DNA of 13,791 bases, taken from Sphingomonadaceae bacterium (GTDB lineage Bacteria; Pseudomonadota; Alphaproteobacteria; Sphingomonadales; Sphingomonadaceae). The translations under genes were made by a program, and so were the position numbers. Below the pieces are notes generated by a model. It did not search any database. It was not told the DNA's origin and saw nothing but the letters and a program-made list of their open reading frames with translations. The stretch lies in contig JACFNY010000022.1 of the NCBI GenBank assembly GCA_019454625.1, forward strand, positions 1 through 13,791, given 5' to 3'. This document shows, one piece after another, positions 1-7,248 of the stretch (within the stretch, counting starts at the first letter, position 1; each line of letters opens with the position of its first letter).

Positions 1-1260
1 ATCGCCTGCCGCACGATCATCGGCTACGGCGCGCCCAACAAGCAGGGCACGGCGGCGACGCACGGCTCGCCGCTCGGCGCTGCGGAAGTGGCGGCAGCGC
101 GCGAGACGCTCGGCTGGAACCACGCGCCGTTCGAAATTCCCGCGGATATTCTGGGGGCGTGGCGCGCGTCCGGTGCGCGCGGCGCGAAAACGAGCGCCGA
201 CTGGAAAGCGAATGCTGCAAAAGCAGAAGGTTACGCCGAATTCCTGACGTGGCTGGACGGCTCGGCACTGAAGGCCGCAGGCCCGGCCTTGAAGGTGCAC
301 ATCGACGCGCTGATCGCCGCGCCGCAGACGGTCGCGACGCGGAAGGCGAGCGAGCTTGCGCTCGGCGCCATCAACGCCGCGGTGCCGAACATGATCGGCG
401 GTTCCGCCGACCTCACCGGCTCCAACAACACGCTCACCAAGGGGCTCGGCACGCTCGACGCCGCGAACTACGGCGGGCGCTACGTCTACTACGGCATCCG
501 AGAATTCGGCATGGCCGCCGCGATGAACGGCATGGCGCTGCACGGCGGCATCGTGCCCTACGGCGGCACCTTCCTCGTCTTCACCGACTATTGCCGCCCG
601 GCGATCCGCCTCAGCGCGCTCCAGCGCGCGCAGGCGATCTACGTGATGACGCACGATTCCATCGGCCTCGGCGAGGACGGCCCGACGCACCAGCCGATCG
701 AGCACGTGATGAGCCTGCGCGTGATGCCGAACGTGCTCGTCATGCGCCCGGCGGACGTCGTGGAAACCGCGGAGTGCTGGGCGCTCGCGCTCGAAAACCA
801 CAGCGGCCCCACGGTGCTCGCGCTGTCCCGCCAGAACCTGCCGCAGGTTCGCAGCGAGGCGAGCGAGAACCTCTCGGCGAAGGGCGCCTACCGCCTGCGC
901 GCTGCATCCACTGCGCGCAGGGTCGTGTTCCTCGCCACCGGCTCCGAGGTGCAGGCCGCGCTCGCCGCTGCCGAACTGCTGGAAGCGGAGGGCATCGGCT
1001 GCGACGTCGTGTCCATGCCGTGCTGGGAACTCTTCGATCTGCAAAGCGCTGATTATCAGGCCGGGATTCTGCCCGAAGACGCGCTCATCGTCTCGGTCGA
1101 GGCGGGGACCACGATCGGTTGGGAGCGCTATACGGGCCGCAAGGGCCTCAGGCTCGGCATCGACCGCTTCGGCGCGTCCGCACCCGCCGAAGCCTTGTTC
1201 GAGAAATTCGGATTGACCGCCGACGCCATCGCGAAGGCGGTCCGGGGAAGGCTCGCTTAA
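1..1260 (+). CDS. tkt: Transketolase, C-terminal 419 residues (5' end cut by window edge)
   Basis: Transketolase moves two-carbon ketol units between sugar phosphates in the non-oxidative pentose phosphate pathway, using thiamine diphosphate and Mg2+, in the cytoplasm. The frame is open from base 1, so the gene starts outside the window. About 419 of roughly 660 family residues are present. The fragment begins in the end of the N-terminal (PP) domain ([21 protein letters not shown]). The pyrimidine-binding domain follows, with [19 protein letters not shown] near bases 493-549; the Glu of REFGM is the expected cofactor-activating acid. [16 protein letters not shown] (about 649-696) supplies the substrate-site His. 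The C-terminal domain ends normally at TAA. Only 24 bases separate it from gap, so the two are probably co-transcribed. A pure dihydroxyacetone synthase role is unlikely given the glycolytic neighbours. Confidence 0.97.
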   Translation: MACRTIIGYGAPNKQGTAATHGSPLGAAEVAAARETLGWNHAPFEIPADILGAWRASGARGAKTSADWKANAAKAEGYAEFLTWLDGSALKAAGPALKVHIDALIAAPQTVATRKASELALGAINAAVPNMIGGSADLTGSNNTLTKGLGTLDAANYGGRYVYYGIREFGMAAAMNGMALHGGIVPYGGTFLVFTDYCRPAIRLSALQRAQAIYVMTHDSIGLGEDGPTHQPIEHVMSLRVMPNVLVMRPADVVETAECWALALENHSGPTVLALSRQNLPQVRSEASENLSAKGAYRLRAASTARRVVFLATGSEVQAALAAAELLEAEGIGCDVVSMPCWELFDLQSADYQAGILPEDALIVSVEAGTTIGWERYTGRKGLRLGIDRFGASAPAEALFEKFGLTADAIAKAVRGRLA

Positions 1261-1284
1261 ATCAGGAACAGGAGTACGAGAGAC

Positions 1285-2292
1285 ATGGCGAAGGTTTCGA
1301 TCAACGGATTCGGCCGCATCGGGCGTCTTGTGGCGCGGGCCATTCTGGAGCGCCCGGAAAGCGGGCTGGAACTGGTCTCGATCAACGACCTTTCGAGCGC
1401 GAAGTCGAACGCCCTGCTGTTCAAGCGCGATTCCGTGCACGGCACTTATCCGGGCACCGTCGAGGTGGACGGCAACGATCTCGTCATCGACGGCAAGCGC
1501 ATCAAGGTCTCTGCCGAGCGCGACCCGGCGAACCTGCCGCACGCCGCGAACGGCGTCGACATCGCGCTCGAGTGCACCGGCTTCTTCACGGACCGTGCCT
1601 CGGCCGAGAAGCACATCGCGGCGGGCGCGAAGAAGGTGTTGATTTCGGCGCCGGGCAAGAACGTCGACCTCACCGTCGTCTTCGGCGTGAACCACGACAA
1701 GATCGAAGCCGGGCACACGATCGTCTCGAACGCGAGTTGCACGACGAACTGCCTCGCGCCCGTCGCCAAGGTGCTGAACGACGCGCTCGGCATCGAGCGC
1801 GGCCTGATGACCACCGTCCACGCCTACACGAACGACCAGAAGATCCTCGACCAGATCCACGACGACCTGCGCCGCGCCCGCGCCGCTGCCATGTCGATGA
1901 TCCCGACGACGACCGGCGCCGCCCGCGCCGTGGGCGAGGTGCTTCCCGAACTGAAGGGCAAGCTCGACGGTTCGGCGATCCGCGTGCCGACGCCGGACGT
2001 CAGCCTCGTCGACCTCACCTTCACGCCGAAGCGCGACACGACGAAGGACGAGGTGAACGCCATCCTGAAGGCGGCGTCCGAAAGCGGCCCCTTGAAGGGC
2101 ATCCTCTGCTATTCCGACGAGCCGCTGGTTTCGATCGACTACCAGCACACGCCGGCATCCTCGACCATCGACAGCCTCGAAACCGCCGTGCTCGAAGGCA
2201 AGCTCGTGCGCGTCGTTTCCTGGTACGACAACGAGTGGGGCTTCTCGAACCGCATGGTCGATACCGCGAAAGCCATCGCGGCGTTCCTCTGA
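1285..2292 (+). CDS. gap: Type I glyceraldehyde-3-phosphate dehydrogenase
   Basis: This enzyme oxidises and phosphorylates glyceraldehyde 3-phosphate to 1,3-bisphosphoglycerate with NAD+ as a cytoplasmic tetramer. The 335 residues match the family length. The Rossmann motif INGFGRIGR is at 6-14. Asp35 follows the second strand (SIND), which fits NAD+ preference. The active site is ASCTTNC with catalytic Cys152, and the base is His179 in [11 protein letters not shown] conserved [10 protein letters not shown] stretch lies near 204-213. The ATG is preceded by AGGAG at 1270-1274, ten bases away, with a second AGGA at 1264-1267. The gene lies 24 bases after tkt and 2 bases before pgk, the usual tkt-gap-pgk order of alphaproteobacteria. 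Gap or Epd function is not separable by sequence alone, but linkage to pgk supports glycolytic or gluconeogenic Gap. Confidence 0.98.
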   Translation: MAKVSINGFGRIGRLVARAILERPESGLELVSINDLSSAKSNALLFKRDSVHGTYPGTVEVDGNDLVIDGKRIKVSAERDPANLPHAANGVDIALECTGFFTDRASAEKHIAAGAKKVLISAPGKNVDLTVVFGVNHDKIEAGHTIVSNASCTTNCLAPVAKVLNDALGIERGLMTTVHAYTNDQKILDQIHDDLRRARAAAMSMIPTTTGAARAVGEVLPELKGKLDGSAIRVPTPDVSLVDLTFTPKRDTTKDEVNAILKAASESGPLKGILCYSDEPLVSIDYQHTPASSTIDSLETAVLEGKLVRVVSWYDNEWGFSNRMVDTAKAIAAFL

Positions 2293-2294
2293 TC

Positions 2295-3488
2295 ATGGCG
2301 AAGTTCCGGACGCTCGACGACATCGGGGACGTGAGCGGCAAACGCGTCCTCGTCCGCGCCGATCTCAACGTGCCGATGCAGGCGGGGAAGGTCAGCGACG
2401 ACACCCGCCTGCGCGCCGCGCAGCCGACCATCGCCGAGCTCGCCGACAAGGGCGCGATCGTGCTGGTGCTCTCACACTTCGGGCGACCGAAGGGCGAAAG
2501 CGCGGAATTCAGCCTGTCGCCGATCTCGTCGGCGCTCGCGAAGGTGCTCGGCCGCACGGTGGGCTTCGTCACCGAGTGCAAGGGTCCGGCCGCCGAGCAG
2601 GCGGTGGGCCTGATGGCGCCCGGCGAGATCGCCGTTCTCGAAAACACCCGTTTCGAGGCGGGCGAGGAGAAGAACGACCCGGCGCTCGTCGCGGAAATCG
2701 CGAAGCTCGGCGACCTCTACGTCAACGACGCCTTCTCCGCCGCGCACCGCGCGCACGCCTCCACCGAGGGGCTGGCGCACATGCTTCCGGCCTATGCGGG
2801 GCGCTCGATGCAGGCGGAGCTCGAGCATCTGGAAGCCGCGCTCGGCGATCCCGAGCGCCCGGTCGCGGCGGTCGTCGGCGGCGCCAAGGTGTCCTCGAAG
2901 CTCGACGTGCTCAACAACCTCGTCGGCAAGGTCGATCACCTCATCATCGGCGGCGGCATGGCGAACACCTTCCTCGCCGCGCGCGGCGTGGACGTGGGCA
3001 AGTCGCTCTGCGAGCACGACCTGAGGGACGTGGCCCTCGGCATCCTCGCCAAGGCCGGCGCGGCGCGCTGCACCGTGCATCTGCCCTACGACGTGGTGGT
3101 GGCGAAGGAATTCAAGGCGAACGCCGCGAACCGCACCGTCAACGTCCACGAGGTCGGTGCGGACGAGATGATCCTCGACATCGGCCCCGCCGCCGTCGAG
3201 GCGCTGTCGGACGCGCTCAAGACCTGCCGCACGCTGGTGTGGAACGGGCCCCTCGGCGCCTTCGAGCTGGAACCGTTCGACGCGGCCACCGTCGCGCTCG
3301 CCCGCACGGCGGCGGCGCTCACCGAAGCCGGAAGCCTCGTCTCCGTGGCGGGCGGCGGCGACACGGTCGCGGCGCTCAACCACGCAGGCGTGGCGGACAG
3401 CTTCAGCTTCGTCTCGACCGCGGGCGGCGCCTTCCTCGAATGGATGGAAGGCAAGGCGCTGCCGGGCGTGGAAGCGCTGCGGGCATAA
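2295..3488 (+). CDS. pgk: Phosphoglycerate kinase
   Basis: Phosphoglycerate kinase transfers phosphate between 1,3-bisphosphoglycerate and ADP, giving ATP and 3-phosphoglycerate, in the cytoplasm. The 397 residues are full length. Substrate-binding motifs in the N-domain are RADLNVP (21-27), SHFGRP (60-65), NTRF (Arg119) and AHRAHAST (Arg152). The C-domain nucleotide site has GGAKVSSKL (195-203, Lys198), WNGPLG (316-321) and GGGDT (353-357). The same frame is open far upstream inside gap, but ATG 2295 gives the standard MAKFRTLDD start directly after the gap stop. No Shine-Dalgarno sequence is visible within 15 bases, so translation probably depends on ribosomes finishing gap two bases earlier. 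The following gene is separated by 100 bases that contain a candidate promoter. Confidence 0.98.
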   Translation: MAKFRTLDDIGDVSGKRVLVRADLNVPMQAGKVSDDTRLRAAQPTIAELADKGAIVLVLSHFGRPKGESAEFSLSPISSALAKVLGRTVGFVTECKGPAAEQAVGLMAPGEIAVLENTRFEAGEEKNDPALVAEIAKLGDLYVNDAFSAAHRAHASTEGLAHMLPAYAGRSMQAELEHLEAALGDPERPVAAVVGGAKVSSKLDVLNNLVGKVDHLIIGGGMANTFLAARGVDVGKSLCEHDLRDVALGILAKAGAARCTVHLPYDVVVAKEFKANAANRTVNVHEVGADEMILDIGPAAVEALSDALKTCRTLVWNGPLGAFELEPFDAATVALARTAAALTEAGSLVSVAGGGDTVAALNHAGVADSFSFVSTAGGAFLEWMEGKALPGVEALRA

Positions 3489-3513
3489 TTCCGTCCGGGC
3501 GCATGGGCCGGTC

Positions 3514-3541
3514 TTTACAGGTGCGTAACGGCAGATAATAA
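3514..3541 (+). promoter_or_regulatory. Candidate sigma70-type promoter for the exported protein gene
   Basis: TTTACA at 3514-3519 could be a -35 element. It is followed after 16 bases by TAATAA (3536-3541), or after 14 by the better -10 match GATAAT (3534-3539). This is one of few AT-rich stretches between pgk and the next gene. A transcript from here would begin near 3546-3549, after the first possible ATG (3544), which agrees with the downstream start at 3589. Spacing is not ideal for either -10, so this is a weak prediction. Confidence 0.35.
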
Positions 3542-3578
3542 CCATGTTTGCGCCGCCCGTTCCGGGTGGCGTGAACTT

Positions 3579-3585
3579 GGGGGGA
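3579..3585 (+). promoter_or_regulatory. Ribosome binding site that decides the start at 3589
   Basis: GGGGGGA at 3579-3585 lies three bases before ATG 3589, with its purine core about 5-8 bases upstream. It can pair with the anti-Shine-Dalgarno sequence. The alternative in-frame ATG at 3544 has no purine-rich site before it and would add 15 residues in front of an otherwise clean signal peptide. Confidence 0.6.
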
Positions 3586-3588
3586 TTC

Positions 3589-4959
3589 ATGTACTTACGG
3601 GCCGCGGTCGGCGTGGTTCTGCTCGCAGGCGCTGCGCAGCAGGCGGCATATGCGCAGTATCAGGTGATGCCGGTGCCGATCGGGGGCACGGGCGGTCCGC
3701 CCGTCGCGCAGCAGCCCCCGGCCGATCCGGAGGACACGCCCGAGGAGATCGCGAAGGACGCCGCGCGCGATCTCAAGGACACGCGCTTCTACAACAAGCC
3801 GGGCGCGACGCGCGCCGAGTACGACGCCGATTGGCAGACCTGCCGCCTGATCGCGCGCGGCTCGCGCACGCCTTCGGGAACGGCGACCTACGTCTACAAC
3901 CCGGCCTACGTCTCGCCGATGGCCGCGGGCATCGGGGCTGGTCTCGGCGGGCTGATCGGCAGCGCCATCGTGGAAGGCGAGCAGCGCCGCGCCAATCGCC
4001 GGTCCTGCCTGCTCATCAAGGGCTGGCGGCTCGTCGAGCTGCCTGCCGCGGACTCGACAAGGCTCGCGGCGATGGCCGACGCCGAGCGGAGCGCCTTTTT
4101 CGACCGGATGGTCGGCGCCGAAGCGGTCGAGGGCAGGATCACCGCGCGGGACGGCTTCACGCAGGCGGACGACCCGAGCCTGAAACTGGATGCGCCGCTC
4201 GCGGGTCCGGGTGTCGTGTGGACCGGCAAGAAGGTCGATCCGGCGGCGCCGGTGGCCCTCGGCGAAGGCGAGGGTGCGGTCGTCTTCGGCTTTCGCCGCG
4301 TCGATGCGCCGAGCCTGGGGCGGTCGGCCAGCGTCCAGTTCTACCGCTACGACGTGGAGAAGCGGGACATCGTCTACCGGCCCCGCGACGCGAAAAAGAC
4401 CGGCGACACCACGACTTACATTCTCGACGTCAAAAGCGCCGACAAGAAGGCCGGATACGAGGTGCAGGTGCACCGCATCACCGCCGGCGACTACGTGATC
4501 AATGCCATGACGCCGCCCGGCCAGCCGGGATTGCCGTTTTCCACAAACTGCTTCGGTGCGCCGACCTTCCATGTCGGGAAAGGCGAGGTCGTCTACGTCG
4601 GGGACTTCGTTCCGTACATCAATGCCCGGCTTTCGAGCGGCGCGAGGTATGACGGCCTCAACCACACGAGCTTCCCGGACGATGCCCGCCGGACCCTGGC
4701 GGCGAGCCAGCCCGTGCTTGCGGGGGCGATGAAGCCCGCCGTTCTGCGGAACGGCGCCACCTATGCCTGCGCCGGGCAGATGATGACCCGCTGGGATCTG
4801 GCGGGCGTCGAAAGACTGCCCGATCCGACGCCTGCGGCACCGGCTGAAGCTGCGGCACCAGCCGATGCGGAAGCGGGAGAGGCGGTTTCCGGACAACCGG
4901 CGGAGGCGTCGTCCCCTGAAACGCAAGCCGAACCGTCGGAGGCCGCACCTGTTCTCTGA
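3589..4959 (+). CDS. Exported protein of unknown function with glycine zipper
   Basis: I do not recognise a named family. The 456-residue product starts with a good Sec signal peptide: MYLRAAVGVVLLAG, with cleavage probably after AYA (22) before QYQ. The mature protein is therefore expected in the periplasm or outer membrane. A Pro/Gly-rich linker (28-50) and an acidic helix-like stretch (51-65) follow. Residues 112-130 form a glycine zipper (AAGIGAGLGGLIGSAIVEG), as in some outer-membrane-associated lipoproteins and channel-forming peptides. It is followed by a basic patch, EQRRANRR. Four cysteines (85, 140, 321, 394) could form two disulfides. Residues about 200-400 look beta-rich. The last 45 residues are a low-complexity Ala/Pro/Glu tail. 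There is no lipobox. An upstream in-frame ATG (3544) was rejected on signal peptide and ribosome-site grounds. The neighbours are pgk (100 bases upstream) and a CAP-domain protein 72 bases downstream, also exported. Confidence 0.85.
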   Translation: MYLRAAVGVVLLAGAAQQAAYAQYQVMPVPIGGTGGPPVAQQPPADPEDTPEEIAKDAARDLKDTRFYNKPGATRAEYDADWQTCRLIARGSRTPSGTATYVYNPAYVSPMAAGIGAGLGGLIGSAIVEGEQRRANRRSCLLIKGWRLVELPAADSTRLAAMADAERSAFFDRMVGAEAVEGRITARDGFTQADDPSLKLDAPLAGPGVVWTGKKVDPAAPVALGEGEGAVVFGFRRVDAPSLGRSASVQFYRYDVEKRDIVYRPRDAKKTGDTTTYILDVKSADKKAGYEVQVHRITAGDYVINAMTPPGQPGLPFSTNCFGAPTFHVGKGEVVYVGDFVPYINARLSSGARYDGLNHTSFPDDARRTLAASQPVLAGAMKPAVLRNGATYACAGQMMTRWDLAGVERLPDPTPAAPAEAAAPADAEAGEAVSGQPAEASSPETQAEPSEAAPVL

Positions 4960-4979
4960 CGTTCCGCGCACCTGCCCCG

Positions 4980-4994
4980 TTAACCATTTCTTAA
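4980..4994 (+). promoter_or_regulatory. CtrA-like binding box (TTAA-N7-TTAA)
   Basis: The sequence TTAACCATTTCTTAA has two TTAA half-sites separated by exactly seven bases, the arrangement recognised by the response regulator CtrA in alphaproteobacteria. It also contains the TTAACCAT half-site form. It stands out in GC-rich DNA and lies in the only gap between the exported-protein gene and the CAP-domain gene, centred about 45 bases before ATG 5032. CtrA control of the CAP gene is an inference. Confidence 0.55.
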
Positions 4995-4997
4995 AAC

Positions 4998-5027
4998 CCG
5001 ACCTTAAGCCTTTCCGGCGAAGGTCGG
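4998..5027 (+). promoter_or_regulatory. Hairpin enclosing the ribosome binding site of the CAP gene
   Basis: CCGACCTT (4998-5005) and AAGGTCGG (5020-5027) form a perfect 8-bp inverted repeat. A further GCC/GGC pair (5008-5010 with 5016-5018) lies inside, around a TTTCC loop. The AAGG at 5020-5023, eight bases before ATG 5032, is the only plausible Shine-Dalgarno and lies in the 3' arm, so the folded RNA would hide it. No T-run follows, so it does not look like an intrinsic terminator. It could instead be a protein operator in DNA. Confidence 0.5.
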
Positions 5028-5031
5028 TGCC

Positions 5032-5550
5032 ATGCTTATGCGTCTCGCCACTGTCGCGTTCCTGATCGCCACGCCTGCCGCGGCCGCGGGGTTCTCGACC
5101 GTTGCGGTCGCGAAGCAGAGCTGGTGCGCGGCGGGCGACGTGAAGCCTGCGGAGGCCGTCGACGCGCTCAACGACCTGCGCCGTGCGCAGGGCCTGTCGC
5201 CGGTGCGCGTCAACATGGCGCTCACCCGCGCCGCGCAGCGCCATTCCGACGATCTCGCCGGGTGGGGCAAGCTTTCGCACAGCGGTTCGGACGGCAGCAG
5301 CTTCGTCGACCGCGCCGAGCGCGCGCGCTTCGACGGCGTACCGCGCGCCGAGAACGTCGCGTGGAACCTCCCGACCTCGCACGCCGTGGTCGTCGCATGG
5401 GACAAGAGCCCCGGCCACCACGACAACATGATGCTGGACGACGTCACCGATGTCGGCATCGGCTATGCCTGCTCGCCCACCAAGGGCCGCTTCTGGACGA
5501 TGGTGCTCGGCCGCAGCGAGGCCGGGTTCACGCTCGCCGCACTCAACTAG
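5032..5550 (+). CDS. Secreted CAP/SCP-domain protein
   Basis: This is a small exported protein of the CAP superfamily (cysteine-rich secretory proteins, antigen 5, PR-1; bacterial YkwD-like). Its members are extracellular or periplasmic and their bacterial biochemical roles are mostly unknown. It has 172 residues. The signal peptide is about residues 1-20 (MLMRLATVAFLIATPAAAAG) and the CAP domain about 40-165. Signature parts are LNDLRRAQGLSPV (46-58), AQRHSDDLA with His71, LSHSGSDGSSFVDR with His83, ENVAW with Glu107, WDKSPGHHDNMM with His129/His130, and DVGIGYA. These His and Glu residues line the CAP cavity. Cys32 and Cys147 may pair. ATG 5032 is preferred because AAGG lies eight bases upstream; ATG 5038 would have a 14-base spacing. 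A CtrA-like box and a hairpin precede it. Confidence 0.93.
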   Translation: MLMRLATVAFLIATPAAAAGFSTVAVAKQSWCAAGDVKPAEAVDALNDLRRAQGLSPVRVNMALTRAAQRHSDDLAGWGKLSHSGSDGSSFVDRAERARFDGVPRAENVAWNLPTSHAVVVAWDKSPGHHDNMMLDDVTDVGIGYACSPTKGRFWTMVLGRSEAGFTLAALN

Positions 5551-5591
5551 CCGAACATTTCCGTATTGGGCCCATATCGGGCGCGAGGTCG

Positions 5592-5620
5592 TTGCGATGC
5601 GCGGCCCGACTCTGTATCAC
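5592..5620 (+). promoter_or_regulatory. Candidate sigma70-type promoter for fba
   Basis: TTGCGA (5592-5597) and TATCAC (5615-5620) are separated by 17 bases, and each matches four of six consensus positions. Transcription would start near 5627, giving a leader of about 33 bases with GAGGA at 5650-5654 before the fba ATG. A GACTC methylation target (5608-5612) lies in the spacer. The call rests on pattern only. Confidence 0.4.
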
Positions 5621-5659
5621 CCGCCGGAACCGGACAAACCCCAGCGACGAGGACGACGC

Positions 5660-6574
5660 ATGAAGATGACGAAGGCCGTGAAGGCCATCCTTTCGAACTA
5701 TGAAAGCGACAACCCCGGCACCAAGGCGAACCTCGCCCGCATCCTGATGCAGGGCCAGCTCGGCGGCACCGGCAAGCTCATCATCCTCCCCGTCGATCAG
5801 GGCTTCGAGCACGGCCCGGCGCGCAGCTTCGCCGTCAACGAACCGGCCTACGACCCGCACTACCACTACCAGATCGCCATCGACGCTGGGCTTTCCGCCT
5901 ATGCCGCGCCGCTCGGCATGATCGAGGCGGGCGCCGACACGTTCGCGGGCCAGATCCCGACGATCCTCAAGGTGAACTCGTCCAACTCGTGGGCGACCTC
6001 GATCAACCAGGCCGTGACCGGCACGGTCGACGACGCGCTGCGCCTCGGCTGCTCGGCGATCGGCTTCACCATCTATCCGGGCGCCGACGAGGTGTTCGAC
6101 ATGATGGAGGAAATCCGCGAGATGTCCGCCGAGGCGAAGTCGGTGGGCCTCGCCACCGTGATCTGGTCCTATCCGCGCGGCGGCAAGCTCTCGAAGGACG
6201 GCGAGCTTGCGCTCGACGTCGGCGCCTATGCGGCGCACATGGCGGCGCTGCTCGGCGCGCACATCATCAAGGTGAAGCTGCCGACCGCGCACATCGAGCA
6301 GAAGGACGCGCAGAAGGCCTACGAGAAGCTGGACGCCTCCACGCAGGCGAAGCGCGTGGCGCATGTCGTGAAGTCCTGCTTCAACGGCCGCCGCATCGTC
6401 GTCTTCTCGGGCGGCGCCGCGAAGGGCTCCGACGCCGTCTATCAGGACGCGCGCGACATCCGCGACGGCGGCGGCAACGGCTCGATCATCGGCCGCAACA
6501 CCTTCCAGCGCCCGCGCGACGAGGCGCTCGCCATGCTCGCGAAGCTGGTGGCCATCTACAAGGGCAAGGAATAG
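5660..6574 (+). CDS. fbaB: Class I fructose-bisphosphate aldolase (DhnA/FbaB type)
   Basis: This aldolase reversibly splits fructose 1,6-bisphosphate into dihydroxyacetone phosphate and glyceraldehyde 3-phosphate through a Schiff-base lysine, in the cytoplasm. It belongs to the DeoC/LacD/DhnA-like TIM-barrel family rather than the metal-dependent class II family. The product is 304 residues. Seen motifs are LPVDQGFEHGP (43-53), the phosphate-site region GFTIYPGAD (135-143), and HIIKVKLPT (201-209), whose Lys204 is the likely Schiff-base residue. FSGGAAKG and GGGNGSIIGRNTFQR near the end form the C-terminal phosphate loops. The start ATG 5660 has GAGGA a few bases upstream; ATG 5666 is a less favoured alternative. 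The product supplies the Gap substrate. It begins a run of close or overlapping genes, with the next start five bases after its stop. Confidence 0.95.
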   Translation: MKMTKAVKAILSNYESDNPGTKANLARILMQGQLGGTGKLIILPVDQGFEHGPARSFAVNEPAYDPHYHYQIAIDAGLSAYAAPLGMIEAGADTFAGQIPTILKVNSSNSWATSINQAVTGTVDDALRLGCSAIGFTIYPGADEVFDMMEEIREMSAEAKSVGLATVIWSYPRGGKLSKDGELALDVGAYAAHMAALLGAHIIKVKLPTAHIEQKDAQKAYEKLDASTQAKRVAHVVKSCFNGRRIVVFSGGAAKGSDAVYQDARDIRDGGGNGSIIGRNTFQRPRDEALAMLAKLVAIYKGKE

Positions 6575-6579
6575 GCCCC

Positions 6580-7248
6580 GTGTCGGCGGGTTGGGCCGAC
6601 GTTGACGCCTTTATCGCCGACCGTCTGATCGGCGGCGACCCGGCGCTCGACGCGGCCCTTGCCCGCAACGCCGCCGAAGGGCTCCCCGCCATCGACGTGT
6701 CGGCGGCGCAGGGCAAGCTGCTCCACGTCCTCGCGCGCGGGATCGGTGCGTGGCGGATTCTGGAGGTCGGTACGCTTGGCGGCTATTCGACGATCTGACT
6801 CGCCCGCGCGCTTCCCGGCCACGGCGTCCTCGTGACGCTGGAAATCGACCCGCACCATGCCGAAGTCGCGCGCGCCAACCTCGATGCGGCGGGCATCGGC
6901 GACAAGGTCGAGATCCGCGTCGGCCCGGCCGTGGAGACGCTTTCGCGCATGGAAGCGGAGGGCGAGGGACCGTTCGACCTCGTGTTCATCGACGCCGACA
7001 AGCCGAACAATGTCGCTTACCTGAAAGCCGCGCTCGCACTGACGCGGCCCGGCGGGCTCGTCATCGTCGACAACGGCGTGCGGGAAGGCCGCGTGGCGGA
7101 CACGGCGAGCGGCGATGCCGCCGTTCTCGGCACGCGCGCGCTGTTCGATGCCGTTGCCGCCGAGCCCCGCCTGACGGCAACGGCGATCCAGACCGTCGGC
7201 AGCAAGGGCTGGGACGGGTTCCTGATCGCAGTGGTGGACGGCGAATGA
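6580..7248 (+). pseudogene. Class I O-methyltransferase interrupted by an in-frame TGA
   Basis: The reading frame from GTG 6580 to TGA 7248 encodes a 222-residue family 3 (catechol/caffeoyl-CoA-type) SAM-dependent O-methyltransferase, apart from one stop at codon 73 (6796-6798). SAM motif I is LEVGTLGGYSTI (61-72), directly before the stop. After it, the frame keeps the ribose-binding acid in TLEID (Glu88), the metal-site Asp in FIDADKPN (138/140), and Asp164-Asn165 in VDNGVREG. Family members usually read GYSTIWLA here, so TGG to TGA (Trp to stop) by one transition explains everything. No frameshift or other damage is visible. The product is a 72-residue fragment unless the TGA is read through or is a sequence error. 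GTG 6832 could restart translation but lacks motif I and a ribosome site. The substrate is unknown. The neighbours are fba (5 bases before) and the ABM protein (4-base overlap). Confidence 0.85.
6796..6798 (+). other. Premature TGA at a conserved Trp position, in UGA-C context
   Basis: The codon follows GGYSTI and precedes LARALPGHG in the same frame. TGA is used as a normal stop by gap, thiE, efp, suhB and several nuo genes here, so a reassigned code is excluded. UGA followed by C is a comparatively leaky context, and near-cognate tRNA-Trp readthrough would insert the expected residue. The TGACTC also makes a GANTC methylation site. Confidence 0.85.

Noticed and set aside
3495..3516. Possible terminator after pgk
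   Set aside because: The CCGG arms (3495-3511) pair over only four bases around a nine-base loop, and the following TCTTT is too short. It is too weak to annotate.
2472..3590. A 372-codon minus-strand open frame opposite pgk
   Set aside because: It is an antisense shadow of pgk with no family motif.
3595..5421. A 608-codon open frame on the minus strand opposite the exported-protein and CAP genes
   Set aside because: It mirrors GC-rich third-position bias of the plus-strand genes. It spans two real genes and a regulatory gap, is rich in Arg/Gly/Ala, and shows no recognisable motif.
5567..5574. TGGGCCCA palindrome between the CAP gene and fba as an operator
   Set aside because: An 8-base GC-core palindrome is expected by chance in this base composition, and no second copy or known regulator site was recognised.
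5450..5659. Upstream extension of the fba frame by 70 codons into the CAP gene
   Set aside because: The sequence is Arg/Ser/Pro-rich and overlaps the CAP coding frame. ATG 5660 has a good ribosome site and gives the family N-terminus.
6796..6798. TGA as a selenocysteine codon or a reassigned Trp code
   Set aside because: The family residue is Trp, not Cys, and no selenocysteine element was evident. Many genes here end in TGA, so the code is standard.
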